DNA from: CAYYKK01 sp046351395
Lineage (GTDB): Bacteria > Myxococcota_A > Polyangia > Polyangiales > Polyangiaceae
Direction of reading: 5' to 3'
Length of the DNA: 64,000 bases
Assembly: GCA_046351395.1 (NCBI GenBank)
Contig: JAXLYP010000016.1
Span: 124,001-188,000 of the forward strand
A program made the translations under genes and the position numbers. Shown here in pieces: positions 26,239 through 34,330 of the stretch; the stretch's first letter is position 1; each line of letters begins with the position of its first letter. The notes under the pieces were generated by a model, which made no database searches, was not told where the DNA came from, and worked only from the letters and a program-made list of their open reading frames with translations.

Positions 26239-27177
26239 ATGAGGTTCCTCGGCGTCCTCGGTGCGTTGTTGTTGTCCGCCTCGGCGCTGACGGGGTGCAG
26301 CATCACAACCGCGGGCGCCACGCGAACGCTCACCTACACGGACGACGCGAAGAAGGCGTACGACGAGGCGCTCGCGGCGTTCCACGACAAGGACTGGGAA
26401 TCCGCGCGGCCGCTCTTCGAGGAAGTGAAGAAGAGCTTTCCACAGACGCGGTACGCGCGCCTCGCCGAGCTTCGGATCGCGGACGTCGACTTCGCGCAGG
26501 GCAAATACTCGGACGCCATCAGCGGCTACCGCGAGTACATCGCCACCTACCGCACGGACCGCGAGGTCGAGTACGCGCGCTATCGGCTCGCGAAATCCCT
26601 CTACTTCGACATCGACGACACCGTCCTCCTTCCCCCCGCGGAGGAGCGTGACCAAGGGACCACGGCCGACTCGTACCGCGAGCTCCGGGCGTTCCTGCGC
26701 GCGTACCCGCGGAGCCGCTACAAGAAGGACATCGACTACATGCTCGAGGTCGTGACGGGGCGCCTCGTCCGGCACGAGCTCTACGTCGCCCGCTACTACC
26801 GACGGAAGGACAACTACGAGGCGGCCGTCGCGCGGCTCGACTACGCGCTGAAGACGTTCCCGAACTCCGGCCTGGATCCGGAGGCGCTCGTCTTGAAGGG
26901 CGAGACGCTCATGATGATGAACCACCGCGAAGAGGCGAAGCTCGCCTTCCAAGTGGTCGTCGACGATTGGGGTGGACCGTTCGTCGAGCGCGCGAAGGAA
27001 TATCTGAAGGAGCTCGGAAAGCCGACGCAGGCGCCCCCAAAGATCGTGCGGGATCCCGATCCCGGTCCCCCCAAGACGCCCGTGAAGGATCCGAAGGCGA
27101 ACCCGAATCGCCTCCCGCAGGGCAACGCCCCGAGCGAGAAGCCGCCGGGGGACGAGAAAGAGCCGAAGAAACCTTGA
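26239..27177 (+). CDS. BamD-like outer-membrane TPR lipoprotein
   Basis: A 312-residue lipoprotein (lipobox LTGC, Cys20). Residues 35-265 are tetratricopeptide repeats with the KKAYDEALAAF and GKYSDAISGYREYI pattern of BamD/YfiO, which takes part in assembling beta-barrel proteins in the outer membrane. The C-terminal 50 residues are Pro/Lys-rich and low in complexity. TPR lipoproteins are numerous in myxobacteria, so a BamD role is inferred, not shown. Its stop overlaps the TTG start of the next gene by 4 bases (TTGA), so the two are translationally coupled. Confidence 0.78.
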   Translation: MRFLGVLGALLLSASALTGCSITTAGATRTLTYTDDAKKAYDEALAAFHDKDWESARPLFEEVKKSFPQTRYARLAELRIADVDFAQGKYSDAISGYREYIATYRTDREVEYARYRLAKSLYFDIDDTVLLPPAEERDQGTTADSYRELRAFLRAYPRSRYKKDIDYMLEVVTGRLVRHELYVARYYRRKDNYEAAVARLDYALKTFPNSGLDPEALVLKGETLMMMNHREEAKLAFQVVVDDWGGPFVERAKEYLKELGKPTQAPPKIVRDPDPGPPKTPVKDPKANPNRLPQGNAPSEKPPGDEKEPKKP

Positions 27178-27515
27178 GCGACGAGGGGCGAGCACCGCCT
27201 CCGGACGCTGGACAACCCGCTTCATCGCACGCGGGGCTGCGCCTTTCGGTGTCGCTCGCGCGACCCGAGTCGGCGGGCGAGCGCGTTCCAGAGGGGACGT
27301 TCCTTTACCGCGGCACCGTGGCGCTCGCGGGTGCCTCGATCGATCTCGTCGCCCGCGTGTCCGCGGCGGACGTCGAGCTCACGTGGGGCTCCGAGCCCGC
27401 GGACTTTCCGCGCGTCGACAAACTCGTGCGGGCACTCCTACGCGCAGCGACGCGCGCCGAGCTCGCGCAAGGCATCGCGCCGCCGAGGCGCGTCACGCGT
27501 TGGCGCGAGCTCTAA
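27174..27515 (+). CDS. small protein coupled to the BamD-like gene, unknown function
   Basis: A 113-residue protein that starts with TTG at 27174 inside the stop of the upstream gene (TTGA overlap); no better ATG or GTG start exists in this frame. Residues 50-105 form a predicted beta-then-alpha unit with a DFPRVDKLVRALLRAA helix; the first 45 residues are Pro/Ala/Glu-rich. No family recognised. The coupling suggests it works with, or is regulated with, the BamD-like lipoprotein. It is convergent with the aconitase-like gene 9 bases away. Confidence 0.55.
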   Translation: MSDEGRAPPPDAGQPASSHAGLRLSVSLARPESAGERVPEGTFLYRGTVALAGASIDLVARVSAADVELTWGSEPADFPRVDKLVRALLRAATRAELAQGIAPPRRVTRWREL

Positions 27516-27524
27516 GAGCGACCG

Positions 27525-29303
27525 CTACCGCTTGGCAGCCGGCACGCCGCGCTGCCCACCCGCCGTCGTCCAAGCCTGCTCCGCGCCTCGCGCGAGCCAG
27601 GTGAGGTTGACCTTGGTCTTGCCCGCGGTCGCGCTCGCTCCCTCCGACCACTTCGCCGGCGCGGAGAGGACGAGCGACTTCTGTCCGATGAGGCTCTTCA
27701 CGGACGCCGCATCCGTCGAGAACGAGGCGATGCCATCGCTCGCGAGCGCGCTCGCCACATAGCTCGGAATGAACGGCGCGATGAGCGCTCGGACGCCGAC
27801 GCGCTCGAGCGGCTTCTCGAGCACGGCACGCGCCTCGTCCACCGTGGACGCGAGTACGGCGAACCCGTCCGCGGTGGATTTCTTTCCAGCCGCGAGCGGC
27901 GACTCGAGGATGTCCAGCGTGAGGCCATCCTTCATGGCGACCAGCGGCGGAAGCACCGGCGCCTTCTTCGACGCCTGACCGTCGCCCTTCTTGTCGCGGA
28001 GGACCAACACGTCGTCAGTCGGGAGGGCGCGTGGGACCGTGACGCGCACCGGTCGCTTGAAGCCGCGCGGATCGCCGACGCTGCCCGTCGCGACTGCGTA
28101 CGCGAGGGTCTCGGCGGACGCGACGACGAAGCGCGGGCTCCCCTCGAGACGCGGCTCGGGATCTGCGGTCCGCAGCGAGATCGATCCCTTCGTGGGCGGG
28201 TACATCTCCGCCGTGACGACGCGGTGATCCGGCTCGACGATGCGCGCGCCCGTCGCCACGAGGTCGACGAGCGCGCCGGTCTGCGCCAACACCTCGAGCG
28301 CCTGGCGCGACGGCGGGGACACGAGAAGATCGAGGCGCGCCGGGACGCGCTTCGACTTGAGGAGCATCGCTGCGGCGAGCAGATCGCGCAGCGTGACGCC
28401 CGAGTCGCCGCCCAGCACGACCTGGCCGACCGGCTTGCCCGCGTAGTCTCGAATGGGCCGCACCACGCCCTCCTCGTCCATGAGGAGGGGGTCGACGGTG
28501 CCGAGATCGATCGAGATGACCTCCTCGCACGGCGCGCCCGGGTCGGGCACGAGCGCGCGATGCGCCTTCGACCGACGCTGGTCGCGCAGGAAGCTCTCCG
28601 TCTTCTCGTCGCTCACGAAGAGCGCAGCGGCAGCGCCCACCTGATGCGCGATCCCCGCCAGCACCGAGCGCTCGGGCACGGAGAGGAGGCGCGCGCTCGG
28701 GCCGGCGAACTCGAGGACGACGGGCGTGTGGTGCTCGTCCTCGATCCGCTTGACGATCGCGTCCACGCCGCGCCGCATGAGCTCGAGCGCGACGTCGCGC
28801 GCGCACACGAACGGGCGCACGCGCCCCGCGAGATGGATCTGGACGCTCCGCGGGGGCCGCAGCCACACCGAGCCCGTCGCGAGCGCTTGGCCGAGCATCG
28901 CCGACGAGACGACGAGCGTGAGCATGCCGATGCCTCCCACCGACGCGAGCCGCGGGTCGTCCGTCAGCGCGAGCCGCGCGGGAGCCGCGAACCGCTCGAG
29001 GTGCACCGGCCCGGGGAACCCGATGCCGGCGCGCGCGATGGGGACGTTGTACGCCGGGAACTCGGGAGAGACGGCTCCAGGGGCGCGCTCCTCGACGTCG
29101 CGAAGCGACGACGCGTCGCTCACGCAGGTGCCGTCATACGCGACGGCGACCTCGACCGGGCTCTTCTTCAGACCGAACGCGAGCGCCTCGGCGAGAGCGC
29201 GTGACGGAGCGCGCGAGAGGATGACCTGGTCGACCTTGACCTGAACGAGATCGCCGCGCAGCTGTGGATCCGACGCTCTTCCGGCGAGTACTTTTTGAGG
29301 CAT
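27525..29303 (-). CDS. aconitase-fold protein lacking iron-sulfur and catalytic residues
   Basis: A 592-residue protein. Collinear with aconitase/isopropylmalate dehydratase large subunits: ARAGIGFPG (91-99), QALATGSVWLRPP (139-151), ARDVALELM (168-176), VVLEFAGPSARLLS (195-208), GAAAALFVSDEKT (223-235), AAMLLKSKRVPA (311-322), GSVGDPRGFKRPV (407-419). The residues that make an enzyme are replaced: the DSHT box reads DDPR (115-118), GSCTNGR reads GGDSGVT (298-304) and the CGPC region reads PDHRV (358-362), so no [4Fe-4S] ligand remains. About 170 extra C-terminal residues are unlike a normal swivel domain. It is probably a pseudoenzyme, perhaps an RNA-binding regulator like aconitases moonlighting as IRPs (inference). 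An ATG at 29336 is an alternative start. Confidence 0.8.
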   Translation of the reverse strand: MPQKVLAGRASDPQLRGDLVQVKVDQVILSRAPSRALAEALAFGLKKSPVEVAVAYDGTCVSDASSLRDVEERAPGAVSPEFPAYNVPIARAGIGFPGPVHLERFAAPARLALTDDPRLASVGGIGMLTLVVSSAMLGQALATGSVWLRPPRSVQIHLAGRVRPFVCARDVALELMRRGVDAIVKRIEDEHHTPVVLEFAGPSARLLSVPERSVLAGIAHQVGAAAALFVSDEKTESFLRDQRRSKAHRALVPDPGAPCEEVISIDLGTVDPLLMDEEGVVRPIRDYAGKPVGQVVLGGDSGVTLRDLLAAAMLLKSKRVPARLDLLVSPPSRQALEVLAQTGALVDLVATGARIVEPDHRVVTAEMYPPTKGSISLRTADPEPRLEGSPRFVVASAETLAYAVATGSVGDPRGFKRPVRVTVPRALPTDDVLVLRDKKGDGQASKKAPVLPPLVAMKDGLTLDILESPLAAGKKSTADGFAVLASTVDEARAVLEKPLERVGVRALIAPFIPSYVASALASDGIASFSTDAASVKSLIGQKSLVLSAPAKWSEGASATAGKTKVNLTWLARGAEQAWTTAGGQRGVPAAKR

Positions 29304-29777
29304 CGTGCGGGGAGGATCCCCAGCTCGTGCGCGCATTGTTCTTCGGCCCTCTCTGTGTTGACGCGCGGCAAGGTAGCCGCTCGGCGCAGGGAGGGTCAAG
29401 ACGAACCTAAACGCCGGCTCGTCCGCACGTTCACCCGGATGAACGGCGGAAGCAAGGGCCGTTCGACACATCCTCCGCCCGACCTCCGCGGCTCCGGCCG
29501 CCGCGCACGGCACGCGCGCCGGGCCGCGGACCCCTCCTCGTCTCGAGAGCTCCCGTCGCGCCTCTCGGGACAATCCCGGCGGGCCGCCCGCGAACTCCGT
29601 CCCCCGTTCGACCCGGACCGGGACGCTTGCGTCTCCGGGGGCGGGTTCGGGCGAGCCCGCACACGCGGATCGCCGGGAGTGGCCGCGCCGCGCTCCACGC
29701 CGTTCGGGGCGCTCGGCGTTCGGCCGCTGCAAAGACTTGTCGCTCGAGCGCCGAGGTCGCTATCTTCGCGGGTCGAT
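29304..29777. other. 474-base divergent gap; no gene seen
   Basis: Lies between the divergent aconitase-like and Roadblock genes and should hold both promoters. Both strands have long open frames, but their translations are Arg/Ser/Pro-rich and domain-free, as expected from GC-rich non-coding sequence. No terminator, repeat or RNA family is recognised. Confidence 0.4.
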
Positions 29778-30146
29778 ATGTTCCAAACCCTGCTGAAGGA
29801 AGTGGTGGATAGCGTCGACGGTGGCCTCGCCACGCTCGTGATGGACTTCGAGGGCATCACGGTGGACAGCTACTCGCGCCCACCGAGCGGCGGGGCCGAG
29901 TTCGACATCAACACGGTCGGCGCGGAGTTCAGCGTCGTGATCAAATCGATCCAGAGAGCCGCCGAGATGCTCGAGGCGGGCGAGACGAGCGAGGTCACCA
30001 TCCACGCGGGCAAGGTCGTTACCCTCATTCGCGTGGTCTCCGACCAGTACTTCGTCGCGTTCACCATGCGCCCGGACTCGAACCTCGGGAAGGCGCGGTA
30101 CGTGCTGCGCACCCGGACGCCGGCGATCGCCAAAGAGCTCGCCTGA
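29778..30146 (+). CDS. Roadblock/LC7 domain protein
   Basis: A 122-residue protein made of one Roadblock/LC7 domain: a first helix with MFQTLLKEVVDSVDGGLAT, the beta strand ATLVMDFEGITVDSY, and a second strand pair with FTMRPDSNLGKARYVL. The family includes MglB, the activator of the polarity GTPase MglA in myxobacteria. No GTPase gene is in the window, so its partner is unknown. The longer open frame upstream is not protein-like, and the ATG at 29778 gives the standard domain start. It is one base before the aroQ start on the same strand. Confidence 0.85.
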   Translation: MFQTLLKEVVDSVDGGLATLVMDFEGITVDSYSRPPSGGAEFDINTVGAEFSVVIKSIQRAAEMLEAGETSEVTIHAGKVVTLIRVVSDQYFVAFTMRPDSNLGKARYVLRTRTPAIAKELA

Positions 30147-30147
30147 C

Positions 30148-30738
30148 GTGGCGCGCGTCCGCGTTCGAAAGCCCGCCGAGTCGCCTCGGGCCGGGAAGGG
30201 GCAGGAGCCTTCGCGCGCGCCGCGGGAGCGGATCAGCGTGCTCCTCATTTCGGGGCCCAACCTCGATCGGTTGGGCAGCCGTCAGCCGGAGATCTACGGC
30301 ACGACGACGCTAGCCGAGATCAGCCAGGCGTGCGGCGAGCGGGGCGCGTCGCTCGGCGCGGACGTGACGAGCGTGCAGACCCACCAAGAGGGCGACATCG
30401 TCCAGTTGATCGGGGACGCAGAGAGCGATGGGCACCACGCGATCGTCCTCAACGCGGGGGGCTACACGCACACCTCCGTCGCGATCCTGGACGCGATCCT
30501 CGGCAGCGCTCTGCCGGTGATCGAGGTTCACCTCTCGAACCCCGAAGCGCGTGAGGACTTCCGTCACCGATCGATCCTCGCGCGCGGGTGCGTGGGAAAG
30601 ATCGCCGGGTTCGGCCCAGCCAGCTACGAGCTCGCGGTCGACGCCGCGGTCCGTCTCGTTCGCGGCGCGACCGCGCCACGCTCCTCGCGCCAAGACCGCG
30701 CGTCCACGCCGCCCGCTTCGGGGCGCCGCTCGGAATAG
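30148..30738 (+). CDS. aroQ: type II 3-dehydroquinate dehydratase
   Basis: A 196-residue enzyme converting 3-dehydroquinate to 3-dehydroshikimate in aromatic amino acid synthesis. GPNLDRLGSRQPEIYG (36-51) carries the catalytic Tyr50; LNAGGYTHTSVA (101-112) and EVHLSNP (126-132) hold the substrate loop and catalytic His. It has a basic 30-residue N-terminal extension compared with the usual 145-150 residues, from GTG at 30148; a shorter start is not obvious because no ATG occurs before residue 35. Its start is one base after the Roadblock stop, so the two are co-transcribed. Confidence 0.92.
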   Translation: MARVRVRKPAESPRAGKGQEPSRAPRERISVLLISGPNLDRLGSRQPEIYGTTTLAEISQACGERGASLGADVTSVQTHQEGDIVQLIGDAESDGHHAIVLNAGGYTHTSVAILDAILGSALPVIEVHLSNPEAREDFRHRSILARGCVGKIAGFGPASYELAVDAAVRLVRGATAPRSSRQDRASTPPASGRRSE

Positions 30739-30836
30739 CGCGGTTCGTTCGCGTTCGGGTCCCCGCTACTTGTGAAGGCCGCGGGGTTTTGGTAGCGAGG
30801 ACACGCGAGGGCCTTCGCGGCCCGGGAGCGCACAGA

Positions 30837-31322
<486 letters not shown>

Positions 31323-31323
31323 C

Positions 31324-32670
31324 GTGTTCAAGAAGGTGCTCATCGCGAACCGCGGCGAGATCGCGATGCGGATCTTGCGCGCGTGCCGCGCGCTCGGGAT
31401 TCGAACCGTGGCCGTCCACTCGACCGCGGACGAGGGCGCGCTCCACGTCCGCTTCGCGGACGAAGCCGTGTGCATCGGCCCCCCGGAGGCTGCGAAGAGC
31501 TATCTGAACGTGCCCGCGATCATCGCGGCGGCCGAGGTGACGAACGCGGACGCGATTCACCCGGGCTACGGCTTCCTCTCGGAGAACGCAGCGTTCGCCG
31601 AGCTCTGCAAGAAGTGTCGGCTCACGTTCATCGGCCCGACGCCGGAGGCGATGCGGAGCTGGGGCGACAAGGTGAGCTCGCGCGAGAACGCGAAGAGGTT
31701 CGGGCTCCCGCTTCTCCCCGGGACCGGCGTGCTCAAGGACGCGGAGCACGCCGCGGCGATGGCGCGCGAGATCGGCTTCCCCGTGATCCTCAAGGCGAGC
31801 GGCGGCGGCGGCGGGCGCGGGATGCGCATCATCCGCGACGAGGCCGAGATCCGCCGCGGGTTCGAGACCGCGCGGCACGAGGCGAACACCGGGTTCAAGA
31901 ACCCGGACGTGTACCTCGAGCGCTTCGTCGAGGAGCCGAAGCACATCGAGTTTCAGATTCTTGCCGATCAACAGGGCGGCATTTGGACCCTCGGCGAGCG
32001 TGAGTGCTCGCTGCAGCGGCGCCACCAGAAGGTGATTGAAGAGGCGCCGAGCCCCGTCCTCACGAACGAGCAGCGGAGCTCGATAGGCGATCGCATCCGC
32101 GAGGCGATCGGCGCGACCGGCTACACGTCCCTCGGGACGATGGAGTTCCTCATGGATGAGAAGGGGAACCTCTACTTCATGGAAATGAACACGCGCGTAC
32201 AGGTCGAGCACCCCGTCACCGAGATGACGACGGGCGTCGATCTGGTGGAAAACCAGATCCGAGCGGCCGCTGGCGAGAAGCTCAGCTTGCCGGATACTCG
32301 CCCGTGGAGCTTCCGGGGGCACGCGATCGAGTGCCGCATCAACGCCGAGGACCCGAAGAGCTTCGCGCCGTGGCCGGGGCTCATCACGAGCTATCACCCG
32401 CCGGGCGGCGGCGGCGTCCGCGTCGACAGCGGCGTGTACGGCGGCTTCCGCGTGCCCTCGAACTACGACGCGATGCTCGCGAAGGTCATCACGCACGCGC
32501 CGACCCGAGCGGAGGCGATCGTGAAGATGCAGTGCGCGCTCGACGAGTTCATCATCGAAGGGATCCGCACCAACATCCCGCTGCACCAGGCCCTTCTCCG
32601 TGAGCCGGACGTCCTCGATGGGCGGATGAGCACCCGAACGATCGAACGCGTCGTCGCCCGCGGGTTCTAA
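31324..32670 (+). CDS. accC: biotin carboxylase subunit of acetyl-CoA carboxylase
   Basis: A 448-residue ATP-grasp enzyme that carboxylates the biotin on AccB using bicarbonate and ATP. ANRGEIAMR opens the protein; the glycine-rich KASGGGGGRGMR loop covers ATP, EMNTRVQVEHPVTE holds the catalytic Glu and metal-binding residues, and GHAIECRINAEDP follows in the C-terminal domain. Length is normal. It starts with GTG at 31324, one base after the accB stop, forming the usual accBC operon. No accA or accD is in the window. Confidence 0.96.
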   Translation: MFKKVLIANRGEIAMRILRACRALGIRTVAVHSTADEGALHVRFADEAVCIGPPEAAKSYLNVPAIIAAAEVTNADAIHPGYGFLSENAAFAELCKKCRLTFIGPTPEAMRSWGDKVSSRENAKRFGLPLLPGTGVLKDAEHAAAMAREIGFPVILKASGGGGGRGMRIIRDEAEIRRGFETARHEANTGFKNPDVYLERFVEEPKHIEFQILADQQGGIWTLGERECSLQRRHQKVIEEAPSPVLTNEQRSSIGDRIREAIGATGYTSLGTMEFLMDEKGNLYFMEMNTRVQVEHPVTEMTTGVDLVENQIRAAAGEKLSLPDTRPWSFRGHAIECRINAEDPKSFAPWPGLITSYHPPGGGGVRVDSGVYGGFRVPSNYDAMLAKVITHAPTRAEAIVKMQCALDEFIIEGIRTNIPLHQALLREPDVLDGRMSTRTIERVVARGF

Positions 32671-32980
32671 AGCCGCGGAATGTGAGCTGCGGGCTCGGGG
32701 CCGCGGGTTCTGAGCCGCGGGTTTCCGACCCTGGGGCAGCATGGCGCCGCCCCGCGCTCGGCCGAAGGGGTCGAAGAACGACCGGCGGGGGGCAGCGTCA
32801 TTCGAGCTCCTCCCAACGTTCCCGATGTGCGCGTCCCGCCGCCGCTCCTTCTCGCTGAGCGCCAGGTCACGTCGAGAGGGCCTACGGCGCCGCGGTGATG
32901 GGCTGGCTCATGAGGAAGCACCGCACGCGACCCGCGAGGGGCAGACCGTTTTGGCCGGCCGCACGTACACTGCGTTCACG
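32671..32980. other. 310-base gap with a short CCGCGGGTT repeat; no gene seen
   Basis: Follows accC. Three copies of CCGCGGGTT occur at 32658-32666 (inside the end of accC), 32701-32709 and 32715-32723; the first two extend to CCGCGGGTTCT. No T-run follows, and no convincing coding frame is present before the lipoprotein ATG at 32981. Confidence 0.4.
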
Positions 32981-33523
32981 ATGAGCGCTCTCTCGAGCCG
33001 CGCCCGCGGGCGCACCCTCCGCCACATGCAGGCTCTGCTGTCGACGGCGGCCCTGACCGCCGCCTGTTCTTCGAAGGACGAGAAGCGCATCGACCGGAGC
33101 TGGCCCGACCCACCCAGCGGGCGCGGGTCGAGTTCGGCGTCGAACTTCACGTCGAGCTCGAGCGGCTACGCCGTCGTCGATCCGATGCCGATGCCCGCAC
33201 GCTGCACGACCGTGGGGCAGGCGAACATCACCGCGAAGGCGACTGGCAAGCCCCGCAGCGACGGCAAGGTGGACCTCACGGTCGAGCTCACGGCCGCGCA
33301 GACCGAGCCGCTCGTGATCGCGGGCGTCACCGCGCTGTCGAACGTGATTGGGACGGCGAAGTTCGAGGCGAAGCCGCCGGGGGCGAGCGTCACGGCGGTG
33401 GTGGACCCCACGAAGGCCAACGCCGACCTCACGCTCCGGCTGACGTGCGGAGCGGAGACCGGTCCGCTCACGCTGAGTATCGAGACGAAGGCGCCCTACG
33501 CCGTTCGAATCCTACCGTACTGA
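32981..33523 (+). CDS. small lipoprotein of unknown function
   Basis: A 180-residue exported protein with a basic N-region, hydrophobic helix and lipobox LTAAC (Cys29). A Ser-rich stretch follows, then a beta-rich domain (about 75-180) with TVELTAAQTEPLVIAG and SVTAVVDPTKANADL segments like an immunoglobulin-type fold. A single Cys pair (about 73 and 167) could form a disulfide. An internal ATG at 33026 would give a shorter signal. Function unknown. It is convergent with the nitroreductase gene, 18 bases apart. Confidence 0.65.
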   Translation: MSALSSRARGRTLRHMQALLSTAALTAACSSKDEKRIDRSWPDPPSGRGSSSASNFTSSSSGYAVVDPMPMPARCTTVGQANITAKATGKPRSDGKVDLTVELTAAQTEPLVIAGVTALSNVIGTAKFEAKPPGASVTAVVDPTKANADLTLRLTCGAETGPLTLSIETKAPYAVRILPY

Positions 33524-33541
33524 AGCGCGCGAGCGCGTCCC

Positions 33542-34204
33542 TCACGCGTCGACGAACGTGACGTTCTTCTCGATCGGCTCCCGCGTCGTGCGGCACGCGT
33601 TGGCCGCGGCCGACGTGTCCTCGTAGCCGATGGCGACACCGAACAAGAGGCCGATGGAGTCAGGGATGCCGAGCACTTCGTGCGCGGGCTTCGCGTACAT
33701 CGCGAGGCTCGCTTGCGCGCACGTCGCGAGGCCCTCTTGGACCGCGGCGAGCATCAGCGCCTCGAGCCAGCAGCCGACGTCGAGCGCCGCGTAGATCCCG
33801 AAGCGCTTGTCGATGCCGACGAGCGCGACGACGGGCGCGTCGAACGCCTTGAAGTTCCGGAGCCAGGCCGCTCCGCGCGCGGCGTGATCGTCGCGCGCGA
33901 CGCCCATGGCCTCGTAGAGCGCTTTGCCGCACGCGCGCCGGTGCTGGCCGTAGGGCTCCGGGTACTCCGTCGGGATCGGGAAGTCGGTCTCGGGCCCGCC
34001 CTTCTGCGCGGCCTCGACGAGCGCAGCCGTGAGACGTGAGGTCGCCGCGCCGCGCGTGACCCACACGCGCCACGGCTGGATGTTGCACCAGCTCGGCGCG
34101 GTCTGCGCCGCGCGCAGAACGCGCTCGAGCGCGTCGTCGGGCCCGGGCTTGTCGAGGAAGGCGCGAACGCTCCTTCGCGCATGGAGGACTTCGTCGAGAT
34201 TCAC
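33542..34204 (-). CDS. nitroreductase-family FMN protein
   Basis: A 220-residue flavoprotein. The RRSVRAFLDKP opening and the later QTAPSWCNIQPW and LGIPDSIGLLFGVAIGYED segments are the FMN-binding elements of the family. It should use NAD(P)H to reduce nitro compounds, quinones or related substrates. The GTG at 34204 gives the usual start right before LDEVLHARRS. It is divergent from the large flavoprotein gene at 34331, about 126 bases away, so the two redox genes may share a control region. Confidence 0.85.
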   Translation of the reverse strand: MNLDEVLHARRSVRAFLDKPGPDDALERVLRAAQTAPSWCNIQPWRVWVTRGAATSRLTAALVEAAQKGGPETDFPIPTEYPEPYGQHRRACGKALYEAMGVARDDHAARGAAWLRNFKAFDAPVVALVGIDKRFGIYAALDVGCWLEALMLAAVQEGLATCAQASLAMYAKPAHEVLGIPDSIGLLFGVAIGYEDTSAAANACRTTREPIEKNVTFVDA

Positions 34205-34330
34205 GACCCGGGTCTCTAGGGTTTCCTCGGCGAGCGGATCAAGCGCAGTTTTGCCGCATCGCTCGGCGCGCTCGCCGAGGCGCAAAGACGAGGCAGAAGC
34301 GCGTGCGTCGTGGTAAGGACCCGCCGAATC

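Noticed and set aside
29396..29860. 154-codon minus-strand frame between the aconitase-like and Roadblock genes
   Set aside because: Arg/Ser/Gly-rich with no order; runs into the Roadblock gene on the other strand.
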